NCBI GenBank assembly: GCA_018287875.1
Contig: JAGVVL010000025.1
Coordinates: 2,728,001 to 2,792,000, forward strand
Direction of reading: 5' to 3'
From: Nigrospora sphaerica
Lineage: Eukaryota; Ascomycota; Sordariomycetes; Amphisphaeriales; Apiosporaceae
Length of the DNA: 64,000 nucleotides
Position 1 is the stretch's first letter; every line of letters begins with the position of its first letter. The notes under the pieces were generated by a model, which had not been told where the DNA came from, did not search any database, and worked only from the letters and a program-made list of their open reading frames with translations. A program made the position numbers and the translations under genes. Positions 55,693 to 64,000 of the stretch are shown here, piece after piece.

Positions 55693-58600
55693 CAGCGCTA
55701 AGGATCCTACACTGGAACACGCAGAAAAGCAAGAAAGCACAGATCCCGGCAGTCGATGCCATCTCCGAAGAATACGACGTCCTAGCTATCCAAGAGCCCT
55801 GGCGAAACCCACATATGCCGACTACCTATTGCCCAAGATCCTCTCCGTACCACCTCCTATACGCTACCGAGGGAGGTAGAGCATGCATATATATTAACAA
55901 GAAGTTCCCCTTAGCACAGTGGACCTACGAGGCGCAGCCAGACAGGTGCCATATCACGATCCAGCTGCTAGACGGTCCTATAACGGTTGTCTGCATATAC
56001 TCGCCTCCCCCTGGGTCCACCAGCAGATCGGACCTACCCGCTATCGAAGCCCTCTATGCCGAACCCCAGCCAAGACGAACAGTCCTCGTGGGAGACTTCA
56101 ACGTCCACCACCCCGTCTGGGGAGGATACAACGTCCGACCCCATAATGCAGCCAACAAGCTGCTCCAGCTAGCAGAATCCTGGAGACTCCAGCTGATCAC
56201 CCCCCCTGGAACACCGACATGGACTCGAAGAGGGTGCATGGACTCCACGATCGACTTAGCGTGGGCCACGGACGATCTCCGAGCTGCCTACGACGGGTAT
56301 GCCCCATTTGCTGGATCCGATCACCTCCCCCAGGTGATACGCGTGGCTGGACCCTATACAGACCGCCAAGACAGGCCACGACGCAGCTGGAAAACAGCTG
56401 ACTATGACCAGGCGAAGGCAGAAGCGGCACACCTACCACAGCCAGGGCGACTCGAGACACCAGAAGAAATCGATAGCTACACTGAAACGTTAACTAAGGA
56501 ATTAACCCGGATAGCCGACCTAGTTGCCCCCCTCCGCTACTCTAAAGGGAGAGGAAAAGCCTGGTGGAACCGAGAGACAGAAGAAGCTATAGAGAAGGAG
56601 CGAAGAGCCCAGCGGATATGGCTTTCCGACAGGACGGACGTAGCTTGGCGAGCCCTCCGGCAGTCAACTCTCTTAAAGAAGAAAGCAATCCGAGAAGCCA
56701 AGACGGCGTCCTGGAGACATATGCTCCACGAGGCCTCTAGCCAGCCAGCTGGCGTCTGGAATATCGCGAGATGGGCAAGAACGGAAGGAGCAGCACCGCC
56801 GTTACCCCCGGCAGTCCCTTCACTCTACACACCGCGTGGCGAAGCAACGACCCATAAGGAGAAAACAGAGGCCTTCCGAGAGGTTCTATCCCCTCCCTAA
56901 GGCTACGTACACCGGCTTCCGAACAACGAACCGGCTCGCAGCGCCTCTCGATATGGACAGCAAGGTGACAGCAGAACAAGTCCAAGACGTCCTTACTAAG
57001 GCAGGCCAGTGGAAGGCACCTGGACCAGACCAGCTTCCGAACGGATTCCTTAAACGCCTAGGAAAGCCCCTCTTCCAGGCCTTGGCCTCCCTAGCGGAAG
57101 CGTGCTGGCATATAGGATACTATCCAAGAGCGTTCCGGAAAGCAGTCACCGTCATCCTCCGGAAGCCAGGAAAGCAGCCAAACGAGTATCACCAAGCCGG
57201 CGGATGGAGACCTATCGCGCTGCTTAACACTATAGGGAAAGCGATCGAGAGCCTACTAGCGCAACGGCTAGCTAGCTTTGCCGAAGAGAACGGACTGCTC
57301 CCGGACGAACAGATGGGCAACCGGAAAGGCCGCTCCACGGAAACAGCCTTACGGTTGCTAACGGACCTAGTCCGCACAGCCTGGAAACATGGAGGCGCAG
57401 CAACCCTTCTATCGCTAGATATTTCGGGCGCTTTCGACTCGGTCGACCATGGAAGGCTCCTCGCTAACCTGCGAGCGCTAAGGGTCCCTATATGGACTAT
57501 TAGCTGGATCCGAAGCTTCTTATCCAACCGGTCCACTACGCTATTCTTCGACAGCCAGGAATCGGACGAGATCCCAGTCCCGGCAGGCGTCCCGCAGGGC
57601 TCACTCTTATCGCCTATCCTCTTCTGCCTCTATACAGCCGGTCTTTATAAGGCTCTCCGCGCCGTACCAGGGATAGCTACTATAGCCTTCGCAGACGACA
57701 CGAACCTCGTGGGCTTCGGTTTGGACCCCGAGCAAACCTGCGAGCGGCTGGAAGCCGCTCACAGGATCTGTAAAGAATGGGCAGTCAGCCACGGCATGAC
57801 CTTCGCCGTCCAGAAATATCACCTAGTCCACTTCTCTCGAAGACGGAAAGGTCCGGACACAAAGATAGCCTTAGAAGGCCACGAAATCGAACCAGAAGAC
57901 TCCTGCCGCGTCCTTGGCATCCAGGTGGATAGACGTCTCCGCTGGGACGTCCACATCCAGTCGATATCGAAGAAGATGGCGACGCAGGTCTATGCTCTAA
58001 ACCGGATAGCCGGCTCGACATGGGGCGCGTCTCTCCAGCGAGCCCGCCAAGTCTATACAGCCGTCGTACGGTCTGCGATAGGCTATGGAGCTTCAGAGTG
58101 GCACCGCCAGATCTCGAAAAATCGAGCCAAGGCACTTAACGACGTCCAGACAGAGTGCCTCCGAAAGGTCACAGGAGCTTTCAAAGCCACGGCCACTGCA
58201 GTACTAGAAACGGAAGCTTACGTGTCCCCCTTAGACACGTGGCTCAACAGAAGGGTGGCGGCATCGGAAGAGAGGCTCCAACAGCCGCGTATCGCATCAC
58301 TTATCCAAGCAAGGTGCGATAGCGCAGCTAGATGGATCCTAACAAGACCGACTCGCCGGCGCAGACCGAAAGGCCCCGACGCTCCCGATCGTAAGAGGTG
58401 GCTAGACGAATGGCTAGCTGGAGACTCAGCACATAAGGCTGAGGAGAGAGACTGGCTTCAAAGATGGCAACAAGCGCAGCAAAATCGAACAGCACGGACC
58501 CCGGCAGCAACTAAGATGCCGCCAGACAAGCACGTCCTCAAGCTCCATAAGGGACTCCATAAGGCCGAGAGCTCCATCCTCGTCCAAGCGAGGACTGGCA

Positions 58601-58874
58601 AGATTGGGCTGCGAGACTTCCTTTTAAGCGTAGGGTCCCGGGCTTCGACAGCCCCTGGTGCGTCTGCGGTCAGGGCAGGGAGACGGTCCGGCATATCCTC
58701 GTTTTCTGCCCACGGGAAAGAGAAAGACGAGAGCATCTCGTCCAAGCTCTAGGAGGACCGATAGACACGGACAGGATGCTCGACACCCCAGGAAAAGCAG
58801 GAATTATCGCGAGATGGCTACTCCGCTCCGGAAGGCTGGACATGTTCCAGCTGGCGAATCAACTCATCAGCTAG
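55689..58874 (+). pseudogene. LINE ORF2: endonuclease - reverse transcriptase, frameshifted
   Basis: The first part (55689 to about 56885) is an APE-type endonuclease: LHWNTQKSKK, QEPWRNP, GDFNVHHPVWGG, STIDLAWA, GSDHLP. A frameshift near 56885-56900 moves into the frame that carries the reverse transcriptase: GGWRPIALLN, DISGAFDSVDHG, GVPQGSLLSPILF and the catalytic FADDTN. A second frameshift at a T run (58622-58625, one T apparently lost) leads into a third frame with the C-terminal zinc finger (CVCGQGRETVRHILVFC) and the natural stop at 58872. All catalytic motifs are present, so decay is recent. Confidence 0.88.
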
Positions 58875-59056
58875 GAAGCGGGCGCGCTGAGCCCGATCTC
58901 GGTATGGCAGGTCAAAGTGCAGATAGAAGCGGTGCGACGCAGCGGAACCTAGGTTTTTCACCCGGCCGGACGTCAGCCCGGAACGGTTTTCCTAGGCCAA
59001 GATGCGCGGGGGGTCCTCATGGCCTAGATAGGTCGCTAGGTGTAAGAACAACAACA

Positions 59057-59461
59057 AATGAAGTTAAAGTTGTCCGGCAGGACGACGAGGATTCGGACAG
59101 TACTGTCAAGCACCGCGTTTTCGACCATATCGTGGTTCAGGACGCCAAGGATCCTTCCACTGCAATCGATCCAAGTTCCGCGAGGAAAGGGGTTGGAGGC
59201 CTCCTGTATCCACCCTAGAAGGGCTTTCCACGGTTGCACCTCGATAGGGAAGATGAGCAGAACGTGACACGTGTGTATGCCTTTGTGAGGCGGCTTATCG
59301 TCCTCCGTGTTGACGTAGGACCCTAGTTTAACGAAGACGGAGGTCTTTCGTAGATGTTCTGGTACATAGGCACTGTTCAGCCGGAGGGTATCGACGTCGA
59401 CTGGTGCGGTTAGGTGCCTCGGTATTGTGCTTCTGATGCGTGCCACCACGGGGGGGGACAA
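59057..59461 (-). pseudogene. Unrecognised coding relic interrupted by the LINE 3' end
   Basis: On the minus strand an open frame of about 135 codons looks protein-like (VPEHLRKTSVFVKLGSYV, HTCHVLLIFPIEVQPWKALLGWIQEA, GTWIDCSGRILGVLNHDM, ILVVLPDNFNF). It has no ATG at the upstream end, where a TAG closes the frame, and its downstream end runs straight into the LINE (AAC)n tail. I do not know the family. It may be a piece of a repeated fungal gene or of an older transposon. Confidence 0.5.
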
Positions 59462-59976
59462 TAACCTAGTCTGCTAAACTGGATACCGTGGACATACATA
59501 GGCTATTAAGAGCAGGATCTGTCAACTGGCAGGTCCACTACCTTTTACGCATTAGCTTCTTACGTTAAGCCAGTCTAGGTGACTTTAGTGAGGCGAGGGA
59601 CATACGGTGTCAGGGCGCTGTCTCTTAGGAGAACAAGGCTAGTGCATATGCGCCCACTTAGTGGATCGTGTTCTTATGTGGTCACGACGCCCTCGAATTT
59701 AAGCCGGTTAGGAGCGACGCGTGCGATCACCGTGGACTAGCGCCCTTCCCAGTCCTCGGCCAGGGTTGTTGGATTTTGCTTACTGGTTATGCGTTGTTAA
59801 TTAAGCTCACCCCCTACCAAGGAGCCAACCACCCAAACAGCCACTGGTTTTAGACAACAGATGAGGCAATCACAGACCGTCAACACCGAATATTTAAACA
59901 ACCAGACGTTGTATAGACATGAGGTTAACATTTTAAGAATTACCGTTTTCCGTTCTTTCGTTTGATACGAATATCG
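59462..59976. other. Intergenic region
   Basis: About 515 bp between the relic and the transposase pseudogene, partly AT-rich. I looked for inverted ends of the following transposon here and found no convincing pair. Confidence 0.45.
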
Positions 59977-61602
59977 ATGGATGAAGTGCAGCTGGCTGCC
60001 GCTTTCCTCTAAGTGATCCAAGGTCAATCAACCCGCTCAGTCGCCAAGCAATACAACGTCACTAGGCACTGATTGACTGCTAGATTTAATTGCAAGCCTC
60101 TGAAAAGGCATGCCCAGGAGCATCACCAAGCCCTCACTGAGGAGCAAGAGCGCCAGCTTGTGGCGTGGGTGTTACTTCAAGGCCGCCTTGGCTGGGCACC
60201 AACACACGGCCGCTTTCGTCAATTCGCCCAGTCCATCCTCGAGACCTCTAGAATCCACCACCGCCTTGGAAACCGCTGGAATTATCGGTTCTTTAAGTGC
60301 TGGCCGCAGGTGAAGACATTGGTGTCCACTGGCATGGATTTCCAGCGCCTCAACGGCGCCTCTCGCGCCAATATTGAGGAGTTCTTTGATAGGCTAGCTC
60401 ACGAAGACCTTGCCAGTATTCCCCAGAGCACACCTGGAACTTCGATGAGATAGGTGCTCATATGGGCCTTGGAGACTGCCCCTTAGTCATCGGATCTGTT
60501 GCTTTGAACCAGATCTTCGCTATGGATACGCCTCGAGGCGAGTGGACGACCTCTCTGGAGGCAATCAACGCGGCTGGCCGCGTGCTGCCTCCCTTGGTGG
60601 TTTTTAAGGGCAAGGCGGTTTAACAACAGTGGTTCACCGCCCAGATCGACGAGCTAGACTTCGAAAACTGGTTTTTTGAAGCCTCACAGGCTGACTGGAC
60701 CAGCAATTCAATTGTGCTGCGCTGGTTAAGGCAGATCTTTCTGCCTCTGACTGCTCTAGAGGACTCTGGCCAGTGGCGGCACCTTATCCTCGACGGCCAC
60801 GCCAGCCACTGCACTGAGGACTTCATGATGAGCTGCTTCGAGGCGAAGGTCTGGCTCAACTTTTGGCCAGCTCATACATCTCAAGTACTGCAGTCGTTAG
60901 ATCTCGGCCCTTTCTCAGTGTTAAAGCGCGCCTATCGGAAGTATCTGCGCGACGCCTGCCTTACTAGCCTGACATTGACTCCAAAGAAGCCAGACTTTCT
61001 AAAGACTTGGAACAAGGCTCGTAAGGAGGCTCTGACACTTGAGCGTATTGCCACAGGCTGGAGAGCGACTAGCATCTATCTAAGAGACCCCAGCAAGCCG
61101 CTCAATAGCCAACTGGCGAGGCAGCATGACCGCGACAGGCCAGAGGGTCAAATTGGTGTATTTCGCAGCCAAGGAGGACCCTCTGCTGTCGCAGATGTCT
61201 GCTCTAGAGGTTAAGACACCGAGGACGTCACGTCAGATCAGCGTCATCCACCGGGACCTTGGTGGTGTTGATCCAGTCTATAACAACGCAACGCTACGCC
61301 AGGTGTTTCGGAAGGCTGGCAAGGCCTTGGACCAAGCGACCGCTGAGATCTCCAGTCTGAAGCACGAACGAGACCAATTGGCTGCAGCGCTGGATCGCCA
61401 GAAGCCTCAGAAACGGCGCAAGGTTCAGCCAACCGCTCAGGACCGTTTCGTGACGATGCTGGAGGTGCGCAAAGTCAAGGAGGAGATGTCGACCCCTGAA
61501 GATGCAGGGGGTACGGTCACTGCGGAATCTGAAGCTGTCCGCACAGACGGATCGGACGAAGAAGTCGATTCTGAGGTAAAAGACTGCATCATAGTCTCTT
61601 AA
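59977..61602 (+). pseudogene. Decayed pogo/Tigger-type DDE transposase
   Basis: The reading starts at 59977 (MDEVQLAAAF), a pogo-type psq/HTH N-terminus (GQSTRSVAKQYNVTRH) followed by a CENP-B-type HTH (LTEEQERQLVAWVLLQGRLGWAPTHGRFRQFA). The catalytic DDE_1 domain follows: WNFDEIGAHMG (first Asp codon 60444), HLILDGHASHC (second Asp codon 60792), and WPAHTSQVLQSLDLGPFS (third Asp). The C-terminal tail (61126-61602) is a coiled coil in another frame. Damage: stops at 60010, 60070 and 60621, a frameshift near 60420-60440 and another near 61140. It is a dead copy; a host-domesticated role is unlikely. Confidence 0.85.
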
Positions 61603-62417
61603 AATCAGTCTGCTTGTGCGTGGCTATTGTGGGTGTTGAGATATTTCAATTGATCGTAGTGTTACCATCGCGTGAGGTCATCTTGACCTCTGGCCGTTTG
61701 GGGGTTGGCTCTTTGGTAGGGGGTGAGCTTAGAGAGGGGTTCCGTCTGCTTCGGTTTCGTCGCCGTTTATGAGGCGTGGCCACGTCTCGGTTATGAACGG
61801 CGGGGGTTTGAATGGAAGGAATGTTATAGCCGTGAGGTTTCCTGCTATGGTGAAACGGACTCCTTAGGGTAGCAGCATGCAATTCACCAAGTCAGAGTGG
61901 TACGTAAGGACGGGGTCGCCTCCAATTGGAGCCTCGCCGCGTTTACTTGGGAGCGGGGGTGTAGGGTAAATCGTAGCGACGTTCGGGGAGTCCATAGTAG
62001 GTAGAGGGCATGTGAGTAGAATACTTATGGTTTCATTATTATTTTGGTTGTATCTTTCTCTTATTTAAAGAAGCCTATCATAACGGTATTCGGAAGCTGC
62101 TACTCATGTTGAGGATGTTACCACTCTTAACATACTTTGTTACGGCTACGTTTTGGCCTGGATCTAGCCCGCCGTTCTTTTTACGGAAATCAGACGGGTG
62201 TTGCAACGGAATTTCTTCCTTTGTAGGCTTTCGGTTGTCCGGTATTTCTGTAGGTGGCAATTTCAAGGTGTTGTAAAGAGGAGATTAGTATCGTGTCACG
62301 GGGTGGACCGTGATAGGCTGTACTGCCACGGGGTAATCTCTATGACATCCTGAACTATCTATGGATCTGTCGGCCTGTGACAGAGTTCGGCTAAGTCCGC
62401 TCCGTACGGACCTCCGG
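61603..62417. other. Intergenic region between transposon relics
   Basis: About 815 bp, partly AT-rich. Two small minus-strand frames (78 and 62 codons) have no recognisable feature. No second transposon end is identified. Confidence 0.45.
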
Positions 62418-62620
62418 TGATACGCATATTGACTAGCAACCGTATAGGGTGTCAATTGAGTAAAGAAGAAGGATGCCCTTCTAACTATGAGTAGGGAAAA
62501 TAGGAGGACATTTATACCTGCTATCTAATCAGGAAGCGTCCTGATTAGATCATCAGATAGCATCTGTCCTCCTCGAACGTTGCACAATATCACGTGGTCC
62601 GCCTGGGACTTCCCGTATCA
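62418..62620. mobile_element. TGATAC...GTATCA repeat element, copy 2
   Basis: 203 bp, same orientation as the copy at 52941-53206 and without its inner 63-bp insertion. It begins TGATACG and ends CGTATCA, a 7-bp inverted pair. It contains the short inverted stretch AGGAAGCGTCCT. Flanks do not show an obvious target duplication. Confidence 0.7.
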
Positions 62621-62639
62621 GACAACCATGATTATGGCG

Positions 62640-64000
62640 GCGGGCCGGTATGGAGAGGTCGACGGGAGTCTAGCTATCCTCTCGGTAATTCGTTCCACTC
62701 TTCAGTTTTGGCCGAAGCTGTTGACTCGGCGCAGATTGACGTGGGGAACTTTGCCAAGTTCCGCCCGCCGCGGATCAACATCACGGGCAAAGCGTTGCCC
62801 AAACGCGAGGAAACCTTCGAGCTCATTGGTGTCCGAACCCCTCTCGATGTTGGGCAGTTTGTGGACGATGCGGGCGGGGCCCTCGGTGGCGCTGCCGGAA
62901 AAGTCGGCGACGCGGCTGTCGATGCCAAGGAAGGGCAGCAGCTCGTCCAGGACATCGAGCAAAGGCCGGGAGTCTCGTCGACGGGATCGGCAAAAGATCG
63001 AGGATTTCGAGAAAGTCGTCAAGAAGGTCTTTGAGAAAGGGCTGGGAGAGGTCGAAGACAAATTGAACCGGTGGCTGCAATCCTTGGCCAAGGCTCTGGC
63101 GCAGCTCGACACCGCCCAGAGGTACTTACTCCACGTCGCGACGTACTGCAAGGTGCCGCGAGCGCCATTTTCCACGAAAAAGGCCCCTTGAACTCTGCAG
63201 CCGGTCTGAAAACCTGTACGCAGTTCTTTGGAGGTGGTGAGTACACCGTCCTGGCCAGTTCCCCCTTGAGGCTCGCCCTGCTTGGTGACATCCATGACCC
63301 CCGTTGCCATGAGCACAACTAATAGACGGGAAGACGACGAAGATGAGCAATTCGATGCAGCAAAGAACAAGGGATAGATCCTGGGTTTCCCGCCCGGCCA
63401 GGCCATAGCGAGCGTCACGGGACTGTTCCTCATACCCGAAGAGATCCAGGCTAAGGTCAAGAAGCCTATTGACGATGGCGCCAGCAAGGCCCAGTCCGTT
63501 CTCCACGGCACTCAAAACACGTTGAAGAGCGTCTTGGTCCATATGACCTTCCTCCCCACCATCGTATTCTACCCGTTGGCTTGCGGCCTCTTGTGGGTCC
63601 TGCTAGTAGTGCTGCTACTCGACCGCGGCCGCGCGTGGCTGTCGCCGCTCCGAAAGGTTTCGTACGCCGGTATTTATAAATACGTGCCGCTTGCTGCCGC
63701 GTTCTCCCTTTTCCTCGGCGTCATGATAGTCACGGTCTTCCACTTCATAGCCAAGGTATTCGACATTGCCGCCGGCGTCGTCAAGATCTCGGTGTAGTCG
63801 GGCGGCGCCTTGACAACCATGTCATGGGTCTCTTGCCTGCTGCTCGTCGGCGTCGGCATTATTGCGCGTCGGTTCACCAATACCCGGCTGTCTAAGAGCC
63901 GTGGCATGGCTACAGCCAAGGATAACGACGAAAGCATGCTTGAGCTTAAGCCCAGGCTTTTTGGCCAACGGAAGCCCAAATATCCGCCGCCAACGCTGCA
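62640..64000 (+). pseudogene. Decayed multi-pass membrane protein gene, cut by the window end
   Basis: Coding-like sequence is spread over several frames: an N-terminal soluble part (NFAKFRPPRINITGKALPKR), a helical part in another frame (KIEDFEKVVKKVFEKGLGEV, then YLLHVATYC), then from about 63400 a frame with IPEEIQAKVKKPIDDGASKA leading into hydrophobic segments (about 63543-63630 and 63680-63790). A TAG at 63796 is followed in the same frame by another hydrophobic segment (MSWVSCLLLVGVGIIARRF). The layout (extracellular helical part, then several membrane spans) recalls SUR7/PalI-type cortical membrane proteins, but this is only architecture. One candidate donor (GTGAGT near 63238) hints that some breaks may be introns; not all can be. 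Confidence 0.55.

Larger units (their letters stand above)
54334..59056 (+). mobile_element. Tad/I-like non-LTR retrotransposon (LINE)
   Basis: Two consecutive ORFs (gag-like with CCHC fingers; endonuclease plus reverse transcriptase), overlapping by 4 bp at 55689-55692, and a 3' end closing with the (AAC)n tail AACAACAACAA at 59046-59056. It is nearly complete but ORF2 carries at least two frameshifts, so this copy is not autonomous. The true 5' end is unclear (between about 53970 and 54334). I do not see an RNase H domain. The 3' tail sits inside a minus-strand coding relic. Confidence 0.88.

Noticed and set aside
59850..61680. Terminal inverted repeats of the pogo element
   Set aside because: Only weak similarity (a shared TCAACACC) on the two sides; not enough to define ends or a TA duplication.
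52941..62620. A single LTR retrotransposon bounded by the two 203-bp repeats
   Set aside because: The interior holds a LINE, a host gene and a DNA transposon, not gag-pol; no primer-binding site follows the left copy and outer flanks show no common target duplication.

Overview
The window looks like nuclear DNA of a filamentous ascomycete, probably a Sordariomycete. It is GC-rich and carries spliced genes with short introns (47-217 nt, GT-AG, often GTAAGT or GTGAGT donors). The gene set is typical of such fungi: Mediator MED9, the CWI kinase BCK1, SKI3, eIF3k, sedolisin, a pisatin-demethylase-like P450, HET/NACHT proteins and fungal transposons. Gene names rest on protein motifs I can read, not on database searches.

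Positions 1-39.7 kb are a gene-dense core. In order: a MOSC/flavin/2Fe-2S reductase (-), an HTH protein (-), tubulin cofactor C (+), MED9 (-), cofactor-independent phosphoglycerate mutase (+), eIF3k (+), a small secreted protein (+), a cytochrome P450 (+), SKI3 (-), a GH5 glucosylceramidase-like hydrolase (+), BCK1 MAPKKK (+), an AlkB-like dioxygenase (+), a seven-exon sedolisin protease (-), TSR4 (+) and an intron-bearing tRNA-Arg(ACG). These are independent housekeeping, signalling and secretion genes. I see no operon-like or secondary-metabolite cluster logic.

Positions 39.7-64 kb are an accessory, repeat-rich compartment. It holds a seven-copy 17-bp satellite, a relic of a LINE gag, and a 10-kb NOD-like receptor gene (HET - NACHT - ankyrin - ZZ-type zinc finger). 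It also holds a small NIF3/CutA-like gene, a nearly complete Tad/I-like LINE, an unknown ORF cut by that LINE, a decayed pogo-type transposase, two copies of a 203-bp element with TGATAC...GTATCA ends, and a decayed multi-pass membrane protein gene that runs off the window.

The most interesting locus is the receptor. It carries 61 consecutive, nearly identical ankyrin units: 51 of 33 residues and 10 of 34 residues, and the arithmetic matches the 6069-bp array exactly. The scaffold is almost invariant, while a few positions known to form the ankyrin ligand surface vary freely. The array contains a perfect 396-bp tandem duplication and one TGG-to-TAG stop in unit 60, which cuts off the last repeats and the zinc finger. 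It reads as a rapidly reshuffled recognition array with a N-terminal HET cell-death-type effector domain and a NACHT switch.
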